Assembly (NCBI GenBank): GCA_032622095.1
Contig: CP136069.1
Location: 11,304,036 to 11,368,035 of the forward strand
Origin: Siphonodentalium dalli
Lineage: Eukaryota > Mollusca > Scaphopoda > Gadilida > Siphonodentaliidae
DNA length: 64,000 nt
Direction of reading: 5' to 3'
Positions 44,336 to 57,200 of this stretch are shown here, piece by piece. The notes under the pieces were generated by a model. It saw only the letters and a program-made list of their open reading frames with translations, was not told where the DNA came from and ran no database searches. How positions within the stretch are numbered: the first letter of the stretch is position 1; every line of letters begins with the position of its first letter. A program made the position numbers and the translations under genes.

Positions 44336-47300
44336 TTTCAAAATACGCTTTAGTTATCAGAATCGATTAATTGCAACAAAATAGTGACTGTCTATGGTAT
44401 AACATTTCCCAAAACGTGTTATTTATCAACATTTTGTTCAACGAAATATTATCACTTGAATATCACGAAATTTGGCCGTAATACCAATTGATTTTAGAGT
44501 TAACCATCTTCATCCGCAATTTTGTCCGATACCGCCGGTTTGACAACTCTTTTCTGGGCCACAACTAATTGCACATTTCGAGAAATAACGAACTTCAAAA
44601 ATCGATATCTGATCACTCTGAGCTTTGATGGGTGGGTTCCTCGACTAAAATCAAATTTGTTTTACCCCCGAAGCAAAATAAATAGTAATGCATCTTTAAT
44701 AAATTTCGTATAGAATATCCGACGAATTTCCGATCCATTTTATCATATAATCACAAGGAAATTGTCAAGGAAAAATGATCTCGAGATCGCTGGGCTAAAA
44801 CAGTTACTACTGATTTCCTTGTCACAACCAAAGAGGAAGTAAAGACTGCAACTTCAAGAAAATATTAGAGTTCCATTTTAAATATCCCTTTTCTTGTTGA
44901 CAACATTGTTCAACCACCATTATCACACATGTTTATCTCATAGTCAACACTAAATAATCCAACACAAATCGAATATCATTATTATATTCTAATTAACATA
45001 ATAATAAATTTCCGGCATTGACATCGAGAGTATTACGCAAAGCTCTTACGTCACTGTGCGTGCCGATAATACACGTGTGTCTTAATAGTAAATATGAGGC
45101 CAGATTTACGGGCTAATTATATGATAAAGAAATATATAGAGAATACCTACGAGTTTTGGTTGAATACCCGAATTATCTCATGAGTGGGTGCAAGGAAGTA
45201 TAGAATTTCCACGAGCGGCTGCAAGCCGCGAGTGGAAATTCTGTACTTCCTTGCACCCACGAATGAGATAATCCGGGTATTCAACCAAAACCCGTAGGTT
45301 TTCTTTTTATTATATGCGCTATAAACCGCACCAAAACTGCTAATTTTGTCCTACAGTTCACTTCAAATTGTTAGAAAGCTTCGACTTTTGCATTTTGTTT
45401 ACATTCCATCAATTGATTTGCTCACCACTGAATGACAAATATCGAGCATAGCCGCCATAAGAAATAGTCCACATTGTTTTATTCTGAAATGATGCGAGAA
45501 AATTAATGTATACATAATTTAGTGATAAGAATATATTAAAACAAATGAGTTAACATTATAACAATAAAATAACAGTTTATGAACCGTGAAAATCAATAAT
45601 TAAAACAATAGTCCGGCTGTTATTGATACGCTTTAAAACTTAATGTGATTCGCCGCTATAAACCGGAAGTGATCTCCGAAAAAGTAATACTATTGTGTTA
45701 TCCATCGAGTCGGTCAGTGTTATCCATCGAGTCGGTCCAGGCGATGGATATAACGCTCTACGCCACGGCAATTTCCCACTATTTAATGGGGAAGCATATA
45801 ATATATATGAATACTAGCTTGTATTAGTTACAGAAGTGTCACATCGTGATTTCCGGTACGTCTGGGAACACTGGGTATATTTCTGGGAGCACTTTCTGCA
45901 TATTTCTGGCCTTTGCACGGGGTGTCAAACAATATTTTCCGAGCACGTATGAGGAGGTGGGTGGGCGATCAAGAGGACCAAAATCACAAGAGTATTTTTT
46001 TTTCTGCCGCTCAACAAAAATTTTCTCCATACTTTCAACTATTTTTGGCCTTAAGGCCCCACTTAATTTCCGAACCCCAGATCATTTTATATATAAAATA
46101 TGTGCCATATTATATACCATTTGAAAGAGGAAGCTCCAAAACATTCTATTATCAAATTATTCGGTGTAATAACCTGTGTTTTTTGTTGAAATATCAACTT
46201 CTGTTCTGTGCTAGTTTCATTATTTTCAATCGAAGAGGAAATAACTCTATATTTTAAAATATAGAGTTATTCCACTTCCATTGATAATACATTTTTAGTT
46301 TGAATTTTGTGCGGCATTCTGGGAGGCAAAAGGGATAAGCTTCCTATGATTTCAGCTGTTTTCTGTTTCTCTATGGGCATCTTCTGAGACACAGATGTTT
46401 CAAATGGTACTGAATTACAGTACTTTAGGGTACGTTCATACACTGGCAAGTTTGCACAGTATGCTTTGATGGAATTTCGTCGTAGAAAACGACATGGTGC
46501 CAGAATATGAACGGAAACAAGCATATAAAATGCATCTGTATCGCACCTACCTGCATGCGAAGTAAAATCCCCGCAGTTCCACATGTAGCAATGCTACCGG
46601 AATTTGCCTGTAAATAGCTTGCAATTATCTCGCAAGAATCAATCATACATGTATTTGAAGGCAAATGTCAGTAGCGTCGTTACGAGTGGAACTATAGAAA
46701 TTTTACTTCTCATGTCGTTTGCTTTGGTAAAGATGCATATTATATGCACGTTTACTTTGATATGATGGCACCATGTGGTATATTTACATACTAAGTGTGA
46801 TTATCACTAAAGCCAGCATTCCGATTGGTCGGCGCCCACGTGGCTAGTTGCAATTATTTCTCGGTGAACGCGCAAGAGGTCATAAATGCAGCCTCATAAT
46901 TACATCGACGCGTCATTGGTTTTGGAAAGACGAACGCGTAATGTTTTGGGCGCATTTTGACTCGCGCAGGATTGACTTAATAAATCATCGGGTTTCAATA
47001 TAAAGAGAAATTGTTCCTGTTAACTTTTGCCAAGGGTGCTATGTGATATTTTGGGCTGGTTTTGTCACGATACTGTTTTCGATTTAATTACGTTTACAAA
47101 AGTGGCTTTTTCACTAAATGTATATAAATATAAGGATTAACTGTCCTGTGGACTGTTTTTATGGAGATGTAACCGCGAGGTGAGTGGTCATAACTTGTAT
47201 GTAAAACACTTCGGGTTTTACACAAGTTATGACCACTCACCTCGCGGTTACATCTCCATAAAAACAGTCCACATGACAGTTAATCCTTATATGATACGAA

Positions 47301-50300
47301 CGCGTAATGTTTTGGGCGCATTTGGACTCGCGCAGGATTGACTTAATAAATCATCGGGTTTCAATATAAAGAGAAATTGTTCCTGTTAACTTTTGCCAAG
47401 GGTGCTATGTGATATTTTGGGCTGGTTTTGTCACGATACACTTTTCGATTTAAATACGTTTACAAAAGTGGCTTTTTCGCTAAATGTATATAAATATAAG
47501 GTTTAACTGTCCTGTGGACTGTTTTTATGGAGATGTAACCGCGAGGTGAGTGGTCATAACTTGTATGTAAAACACTTCGGGTTTTACACAAGTTATATGA
47601 CCACTCACCTCGCGGTTACATCTCCATAAAAACAGTCCACAGGACAGTTAATCCTTATATAACAAAAATAATTGGTGACTCTAAAATTAAGTGGGCCTTT
47701 AAAAGTTAAAAAAGATAAGGTAATTTTAACATCAAACATCAGACAGTCAGTATGGATTCCTCTTGTTGTAAACTTACTAATTAGCCGGTATAAGTCAGGT
47801 CATGTCCCTCAGACCATAAAATACATAGACATGTTACATAAGTAATCACTGCGATGTCAAACTCGGCTAATCTGAAGAATATTAGATTGTTCGCCACATA
47901 ATGTCTGCTTTCTATCAACTGCCTATTACATACAATGTAAGTAATCACTGACATGTCCAACTCAGCTAATCACATACACCAACATGTAATAGGCAGTTGA
48001 TAGAAAACAAACAGTATGCGGCGAGCATTCTGATATTATTTCGTGTTTCTTTGAAGTTTGTGTCGGAAAATGGTTGGAAAAAATATCATACGTGACTGGC
48101 TTTTGTGCCATTTCTGTGTATAATCTGACGAATTTACTTTGATTTTATGGAAGCGCAATTCGAACACGAAAATTAAACACAACTTGATTTGACCCATACC
48201 TATATAATTATAATTATGTGAGTTTGTGCACATGATTTTGCTGCTTGGAAAGCGAGTCAAATTTCGCTAGAGGGAATTGCCATCTAGATGATAAATGCAA
48301 ACATATTATATATATTTCAAAACCAGGTGTAGTTGGATATTTCAAGGTGTGAACGACCCCCCCCCCCAACGCATACCATCTGACCACGTCCTGGTCTACA
48401 CTGATACATATTCATTATCGAATTCAAACAAGACACATGTATATGGATATATTCTGGAAATATATCTTATAATAGTATGGACTATTACCTTAACCTCGGA
48501 TCCACGACAGCAGTGATGTCCTTAGCCCCGCCCATTTTACATGAACTCTTACCTTAGCCTCGGATCCACAACAGCAGTGGTGTCCTTAGCCCCGCCCATT
48601 TTACAGGTTGATGTTGGATGATAAAGAGATGTTGCCAAGTGTTTTACGTAACACTCCCAGTATTGGTCACTTCCTGTCTCGTGATGTGCACATGGCTCCA
48701 GTCGTGCCACGATAGGCTCCATACCAAGTTTCTTGAAAGCTCTGGTATTCATTAGGTCAAATGTGAATTTGATACCTGAACAAACAGATATATATATATT
48801 TAGTTCCGGTATGTTATAAAAAAAACAGCGGTATATTTACGATGACGGGTAATAATCATGTTACTCATCATTGTAACTGTAAATAATAAAATGGTGCTTA
48901 TATGGCGAGTATCTCTATAACACAGGGTACTTATTTATGTAATGCGTTAATGAATTCAATAATAAATTCAAACATATCTACACTATTTACATAATAATAC
49001 TGTAGGATCACCCGGGTATATATCATCATCGTCGCTACCATCATCATCGTCATCAGCATGATTATCATCGTTATCACCATCATCGTCATCATCATGATCA
49101 TCGTTATCATCACATCGTTATCAGCATGATCGTCATCTTCGTTACCATCATCATCGTTATCGTTATCACCATCATCGTCGTCATCGTGATCACCGTTATC
49201 ATCACATAGTTATCAGCATGATCGTCATCATCGTTACCATCATCATCGTTATCGTCATCATCGTTATCATCATCACTATCAGCATTATCATCATCGTTAT
49301 CACCATCATCGTCGTCATCGTGATCATCGTTATCATCATTATCGTTATCAGCGTGTTAGCAGAATGATCGTCATTATCGTTATCATCATCATCATCGCTA
49401 TCACCATCATCGTTATCGCCATGACCATCGTTATCGTCGTCGTCGTCGTCATCATCTTGCATAACCATCATCATCGTTATCGTCAACGTCGTCAAATCAT
49501 TATCATCATCAACATCACCATCAGTAACATCATCATCGTTATCATCAACGTCCTCGTAATCATTACTACCATTATCATCAGTATCATCAGCATCATCTGT
49601 ATCATCAAAGTCGTCATCAATATAATCATTATCATTATCAGCATTGTCATCATCTTTCTCATCATCATCAGCATCATTATCATAATCATCATACGCGTGG
49701 TCATCACCATCGTCAACGTCGTCGTCCATCGTCATCATCATCATTATCAAAATCGTCATCGTTTTCCTCATCAAAATCGTCATTTCATCGTCATCGTCTC
49801 AACACCACCATTATCATCAACATCATCATCATCGTCGTCACCATCGTCACCATTAATAGCACAATAAAAAAAATTCACAAGCGCTTCACTGGAGCGCTTA
49901 TCCAACAAACCAGATATATAGTTCTCAAACATAGGTACGACGAAGCGAGCAGAGTAAAGTGACTTTGCTCAAGGATCGCAACTTGGCACGATATTTTAAT
50001 TACATGTACGACAGCCATAAGTCGTTGATATGACAAGGCCACTATTGTGAGAAGTCAATATTTAACCAGCGTGCTGCGAACTCATATCGATGTTTTATGT
50101 TATATGACAACATGGCAAAGGTAATGTCAGACCTGATATAGTGTAGGTAGTTAGCGTTTTGATCAATACATGTCGGATAAAAGCGCCATTTTTTCATATC
50201 TTGTAGGACAGCATCTCTAGCCTAGGAATTTTCTCAAGAACCAACTTTTTGACCGACGTAGAGCCGAACATTCAAGATGGCGTCCAAGATGGCCGCCGGT

Positions 50301-51249
50301 TTGACGATGGTACACCTAATAGTTTTGCTTCCCAATTAGATATGTTAAACATAACGAATTCCACCCTATTATCTAAGAATGGTGGTTACCGGATAACAGC
50401 CCACACTTTTAGTTGAAAAATGGCCACAATTATTCAAGATGGATGCCAAAATGGCGGCCAAAACATGGAAATGTTTGGTTTTGTCCTTAATTTTGTTTAA
50501 ATACTTTACAATTTTCGAGATAATATAAGAGAAGATATCAACAATGTGTTGATTATTCGATGGAATAACCTCTGTGAAAGAGTCATGCACACTAAAGGCG
50601 AAGTAGTATAGTTTGTTCTGGTACAAATGTGAGGTAGAATATGTGCTATGTAAAATGAGCAAAATTATTCTAAGACAGGGTTTCATTCTGTAAATGCTTA
50701 GAAACGAACCATGAATGGTTCTGATGTCTTCAATTCTATTTGTGACACTACTATATGGTTGGATCAATTGAATACAAATTAGAATATCGAGATCTTAACC
50801 AAAAAAAAATCAATTTAGTAGTGGATTTACCACGAAATTAGGAAACACCAAATTACAAAACCCATAATCGTCAAACTCAATTCGGTTATAAAAATAGGAA
50901 CAAATGTATGGTATTCTGCAACACATCTTCATCATCGGGCCTCGTATTCAAATTACCAATACTTTGAAATTTGAAAATACACTTTGTTTTAATAAACTGT
51001 ATTTAACAATTCACTTCTCACAACCACATCTGGACAACTTCGTACATGGAAGTTTGCTTCTTGAACATTTGCACCTGGAACAAACCGATTTGCAAACACA
51101 TTTAATCAACTCTGTGCACTCTCTAGCTGCTTCTGGGTTGTCATCCAAACAGTAACAAAAGAACCGCCAATCAATTTCCGTCCAAAGACGTCAGGTGCTG
51201 GAAACTTTACATGTGCTATGGGGCTTACTAGTACAGTCCATATACCAGC

Positions 51250-51298
<49 letters not shown>

Positions 51299-54200
51299 AA
51301 CTGTGCTGAACATTTCATGTCTTGCTTCATTAACCAAGGTCAGGTTCACAGATTTGTCATAACAGTGGCGATGAAACATCAAGAACCACACACGAATACC
51401 TGGTAGTGGCATCAAGCATTCTGTGAGCTAAGCTTTCCAAGCATCCCAAAATTGCGCTTACCCTTACCAAGGAAAAGAGGAGTTGAGTCGCATCCTGATA
51501 TCGGATGGAATATTGGAAGTACAGTTCAATTTGTGTTAGCCCATTGAATTGCACGTATCAACTATGTTGTATGTAACATGGGGTTTAGACTTCTCGAAAG
51601 ACAAAAAGTTTCAAATGTTTGCATTGAAAAAGCATAGCATACAGATGTCCCAACATGATCACGATAACATATGCGTCAACAGTGTGAACAATAATCGAAG
51701 AATTATCGGTTTGTAGCATATGAAATATATGTTCTTCTCACACGAAAACCAGCGGTTCCCCCATCTATATCGAAAGTGGGCGAAAGCAGGGGCGGTAATA
51801 AATGTGACTTCCTACGCTGCATGAAGGTCCCATCCGATTCAAACTACATAGACACTGCAGAGCCAAATCCAAAGGTCGAGTGTAAGGTGTTCGACGGGGG
51901 TGCTCTGATACACTTACTGAGACCTGAAGTCGGGCATACTTTCTCAATGTATATCAGCAAAACGTTTATTCCATATGTTATGATGCAGCTCCCAGATAGT
52001 AGAAGAATTGACTTGGTTTTGAACAGGTAAATATAGGTTAGTAGCACAACAGGAACGTGAGAGAAACGTGGTTGTGGCATTCGATGTAAGGTGGGGGCTT
52101 ACCACAAAAATTCCACCGAATTGGAATGACTTTCTAAGAAACACCACCAACAAGCAAGTATTGTTTGCATTGGTCAATGAATGTCTCTTTAAATTGGAAA
52201 CCCTACCAAGGAAAACCATCTTCACAACGGAGGATGATAACGCGGTCCTAATGTGGAATCTATTCTCTGTGGATGCACATATGAAGAAGCTGACAGTAGA
52301 TTAGTCGGACATATATCTCATATGCTACAAACTCATTATTCATCGATTATTGTTCAAGGATATTTACAAGGATATTATCGTGATTCTAGTGTGACATCTG
52401 CATGCTAAGCTACTCCAATGCAAAGATTTGAAACTGTGTCTTTCGACAAGTCTAAATCCCATGTTATCCGCAACATAGTTGATATGTACAATTCAATTGG
52501 GCTCAGAAAATTCAACTGTGCTTCCAATATTCCATCATTTCCATGTGATATCAGGATGCGACTCAACTTCCTTTTTCTTTGGTAATGGTAAGCGCACATT
52601 TTGGGATGCTTGAAAATCTTACCCAGAGCTAACAGAATGCTTGATGTCAATTACGAGGAATCCTTTTGTGGTACTTGATGTTCCATCACCACTATTTGAG
52701 TGTATTTAGCATTTCGTCGTGATTGTTTATGACAAATCTGCCAACCTGACCTCAGTTAATGAAGATAGACATGAAATGTCCAGCAAAGGCCGTACACATG
52801 AATAGTTACCACCAAATAAATTATGATACTAGTAAACATCAGGCTGGTATATGGGCTGTAAGCCCCATAATAGATGCAAAGTTTCCAGCACTAGATTCAC
52901 TGGAGGGAAACTATTTCACTAGAATCGATTCTATCGATTCTATTGTCTCTATCGAACTAAGGCCCGACTCTTTCGCGATTTAACACAACTGTTTTCAAAG
53001 TTTTGACCGCCATTTATACACTAAATGTCAAAACAGAACTATTTTCTAAACAAATATCCGTATATTAGGTCTTTGCTCGTGCCTATTGATGATAATAATG
53101 CGAAATCAGCTATTTTTGTACACACGTTGAGGCATAATGCGTTTTTGTGCATTTCCTATGTAAATTAAGCAGCAATTTGATGATATGTTTATCGGCCTTG
53201 ATACTTTTAGTTGGGCTGGAACATGTCTCATTATGTGATCGAACACCAGGACATTATAATAACCTATAATGTTCGATCATAAAACCTAACAAGTTCCAGC
53301 CCAATTTAAATGTGATGAAAACCTGAGCATCAAACTGTTGCTTAATTCTCGTGGGAAATACACACAAATGCACGTCTCTAAATGTGCACCACAATCAGCT
53401 ATTGCATTGCTATCATCAATAAACACGTACATAAACCTAGTCTGTCGGTTGTTATTGGAGAATACTTTCCGTATTGACATTCAGTGTATAAACAGCCTAT
53501 CAAAACTTTGAATATTTTTTAACAAACCGCGAAAGAGTCGGAACTTAATTTGATAGAGACGGAACCGGAAGGGTGATAGCATCGATTCTGGTGGAACAGT
53601 TTTTCCCCAGTGTGACTACTTCGGGTGGAAATTTATTGACGTCTTTTTGACGATTCTTTTGTTCTTGTATGGTTGACAACCCCCAGAAGTGGCTAGAGTG
53701 TGCACCGAATTGATTAAATTTGTTTGCAAATCGGTTTGTTCCAGGTGCAAATGTTCAAAAAGCAAACTTCCATGTACGGAGTTGTGCAGATGTGGTTGTG
53801 GGTAGTGAATTGTTCAATTCAGTTTATTAAAACAAAGTGTATTTTCAAATTTACTGATATCATCTTTCCACCACATGGCCCCCTGGAGTATATCCCAGCA
53901 ACAATATAACACTCAAAATTATACATATGTATATATATGCATTATGCAATAGATTGCACTAATGTATATATTATTGAATCTGCGCTATTCGCATGATTGT
54001 GTTTCATGTTCTGTTGCTGAAATAATTGACGACACTATATGATACAAGGAATATAATATTATTTCTTACTCCGAACTATACTTTCGGGTATACGCTTCAA
54101 TTGTGTATAATTGGGCATAAAAACACTGAATTTAAGTATTGGTAATTTGAATACGAGGCCTGATTATGAAGATATGTTGCAGAATACCTTCCATATGTTC

Positions 54201-57200
54201 TTGTTATTGAGAACTAAATTGAGTTTGATGAGTATGTGGTCTGTCATTTAGTGTTTCCTAATTTCGTGGTAAATCCACTACTAAATTGATTTTTTATTTG
54301 TAAACATCTCGACATACAAATTTGTATTCAATTGATACAACCATATAGTTGTGTCGCAAATAGAATTGATGACATCAGGGTCATTCACGGTTGGTTATTA
54401 AGCATTTACAGAATGAAACACAGTCTGAGAATAATTTCATTTATTTTATACAGCACATATTCTACCTCACATTTCTACCAGAACGAACAATACTACTTCA
54501 CCTTTAATGTGCATAACTCTTCCACAGAAGTTATTCCATCAAATAATGAACACATAGTTGATATCTTCTCTTATATTATCTCGAAAATTGTAATGTATTT
54601 AAAAATAAATAAGGAAAAAAAACCCAATTTCTCATGTTTTGGCCGCCATTTTGGCATCCATCTTGAATAATTGTGGCCATTTTTCAACTAAAAGTCGCGG
54701 TTGTTATTCTGTGAACACTAATATTACATAGTGTTGAGGAATTCGTTATGTTTACCATATCAAATCAAGAAGCAAATCTATTAGGTGTGCCACCGTCAAA
54801 CCGGTGGCCATCTTGGACGCCATCTGGAATTTTTGGCTCTACGTCGGTCGAAATGTTGGTTCTTGAGAAAATTCCTAGACTAGAGATGCTGTCCTACAAG
54901 ATACTAAAAAATGGCGCTTTTATCCGACTTGTATCGATCCGAGCATTTTTTGTCACTAACTACCTACACTAATAACCCAGGACAAGGTTTCACCAAACCG
55001 GCCCATCGAGCAGGCAGATAACAATCAGCGTGATGGGTCGACTGGTGACCGAAGGGCGTGAACCCACGGTTAACTACAAGTCAACAAAAATGGTTAGGCT
55101 AGCAGAACGGTTGATTATTCATTGGTTATGTAAATGTTTAGCAACGCGATAACAATATATGGCATAATTATACATGTATCTATTAATTATACAGAGTAGT
55201 TACACAACCATGTAGTTAAAGGTTATCGTCTCCCGCTGGACGAGTAGTTACACACGAATGTAGTTGAATGTTATCGTAGTCCATTGGACGAGTATAGCTA
55301 GTTACACACAGAAGAGTTAAATGTTATCGTAGTCCAGTGGGCGAGTAGTCACACACATGTAGTTGAAGGTTAATGCTATCTCCTGGACGAGCAGTTCCAC
55401 AATGTAAATACAGGTTGCCGTTCTCTGTTGGACGAGTAGTTACACAGATACAATTAAAGGTTATCGCTGTCCGTTGGACGAGTAGTTACACACATGTGTT
55501 TAAATGTTATCGATGTCCGTTGGACGAGTAGCTACACACAAATGTATTTAAATTTTATCCGTTGACAGCGAAAACAAGTCCGACATGATAGCCATTAGAC
55601 CACGTGATCACAGTCACGTCGATCACTCCCTGTATCTCCACTGCGGCACCCGGTGGTCCAGTCGGTAGAGTGCCCAAAGCACCGTCATAGGCTGTCCAGC
55701 ACTGATGAAGCTGGATCGAATCCCGCCAAGCGCGGATTCATGATCGATGTTAAGGGAAGGTAATAATATTCGTACATCTAGGAAGTTTGTTAGTTTCATT
55801 CCGGGGTAGGTGGTTACTATGCGCGGTGGAGTGATTTGCAGGCGAAATTTACCATATGTGTTCTCTTTCCTCCACCCGTAAAACTGACAACGGCGTGATA
55901 TGGCCTAGCGGCTGAAACGATGATAAACCCCAAATCAATCAACCAACCAGCCATGTATTCCCCAAGTTCACATTGAAAGTGGTTCGACCAGAAAGGAAAA
56001 ACACTCTCTTTGAAAGAAGGACACTATTAAATTCTATATTCACAGAATGTCGAAGCAGTCACTCTTTGTATCTGCTCAGATGTTTCAATAAGACCAATCC
56101 AAATCACTAAGATTATCTTATTTCTATTTTTCACCTATTCTGTTTGTTGTAGCAACAAATTGCTAACCCATTATGTCTGTGGTGACAAGCGCCAGTCGCG
56201 GCCACTCCCATTTATAACAAAAAGACATGGTCAGACTTGTTCTTGTCCCCACAGAAGACAGACATGGTCAGACTTGTTCTTGTCCCCACAGAAGACAGGC
56301 ATGAAGTGTTCACGCTGCGCCGTAAAAATATTTTGGCCAATTTTGATTTTGTTTTGGCCAAATTAAAGAAACTTTGACCAACTTAAATCCTCATTCTCTG
56401 GTTTCACAATTGATGAATATTTTTGGGTTATCAAATATTCTATATAATTATGTCTAATTGTGTCTAGCTTTATTACTCCCACAATTGTTTCTTGGTAATA
56501 TACACTACCCACCATCAATACCATTCATCCTTCATTAGTGTTAATCCTCAATACTGTTTTATTACATTCGATGGCACATCGTTTGATAGTGCACCGCCAT
56601 GAGTGCCATTTTTATGCATTAAGCTGTATCACCTAATCAATTAGCAGATGTTTGGCCAAATGAAATGTTTTTGGCCATTTTCGTAAAACATTACCATTGG
56701 CCAATGACAGCGTGAACCCTGCAGGTATGCAACAGTCATTTTGTCTAAATTGTTAAACAAAATGAACCCCAAATTAAAAAATTAATAATTTAAAATGCCA
56801 ATTGTATTGTAGACCTCTTTGAATTTCTATATTATTTTGCAAAACATTTAATTTTGTAAGACAAATCTGAATGTCTATATATTTTGATCTAACAAAAATA
56901 ATATTGATACAAAAATTCACATTCGACGATAGTGTGAATCAATTGGTCCCGCCATTGTATTGTGGATTGTATATTTGAAAATGATCGTCAAAACACGCAT
57001 TCTAATAGCTCGATTAAACGATATCTGCTAACACTAGTTTTCCATTCATCGTCATTGTCCGATGATGGGAGAACAATGTTTTAATATACCATGAAACGGT
57101 TTGTGAACTCGTCAGTGAGCTTTTTGCAGAATCAGCAACCTCCAACTGATGATGATCCTATTGTTCTGTTGTGTCTTATTAACGTCTTATATAAGTTTTC

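Larger units (their letters stand above)
50139..54971. mobile_element. 4.8-kb palindromic element with TAGTGTAGGTAGTTAG ends and ATA target duplication
   Basis: Ends TAGTGTAGGTAGTTAG and CTAACTACCTACACTA, flanked by ATA on both sides. Left arm ~50139-51725 and right arm ~52318-54971 are inverted copies throughout; the arm pair even preserves one frame in both (MIQPYS... at 50767- and 54332+). The right arm carries an extra fold-back insertion (52918-53605) and the left arm a (TA)n tract at 51254-51294. Single-copy centre about 51726-52317 holds a dead coding region. The terminal sequence and 3-bp target fit the same family as the element at 20004-22188 (PIF/Harbinger-like by target length). 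Confidence 0.82.

Noticed and set aside
45846-46257. Overlapping 92- and 114-codon frames in gene B intron 10'
   Set aside because: No domain, overlapping frames, not seen in the homologous gene A intron.
49202-49867. Asp-rich (193 codons, minus) and Ile-rich (167 codons, plus) frames
   Set aside because: Both come from the imperfect ATC/GAT trinucleotide array; no unique sequence or exon signals.
50369-54670. Two similar open frames (minus 50369-50767, plus 54332-54670) as conserved genes
   Set aside because: They are the two arms of the palindromic element; similarity follows from the inverted repeat, and the plus copy is shorter and altered. Weak possibility of a real element-encoded peptide remains.
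55640-55740. tRNA gene suggested by A- and B-box-like motifs
   Set aside because: No closed acceptor stem or anticodon arm; the block continues into a repeat body and tail, so it is a SINE.
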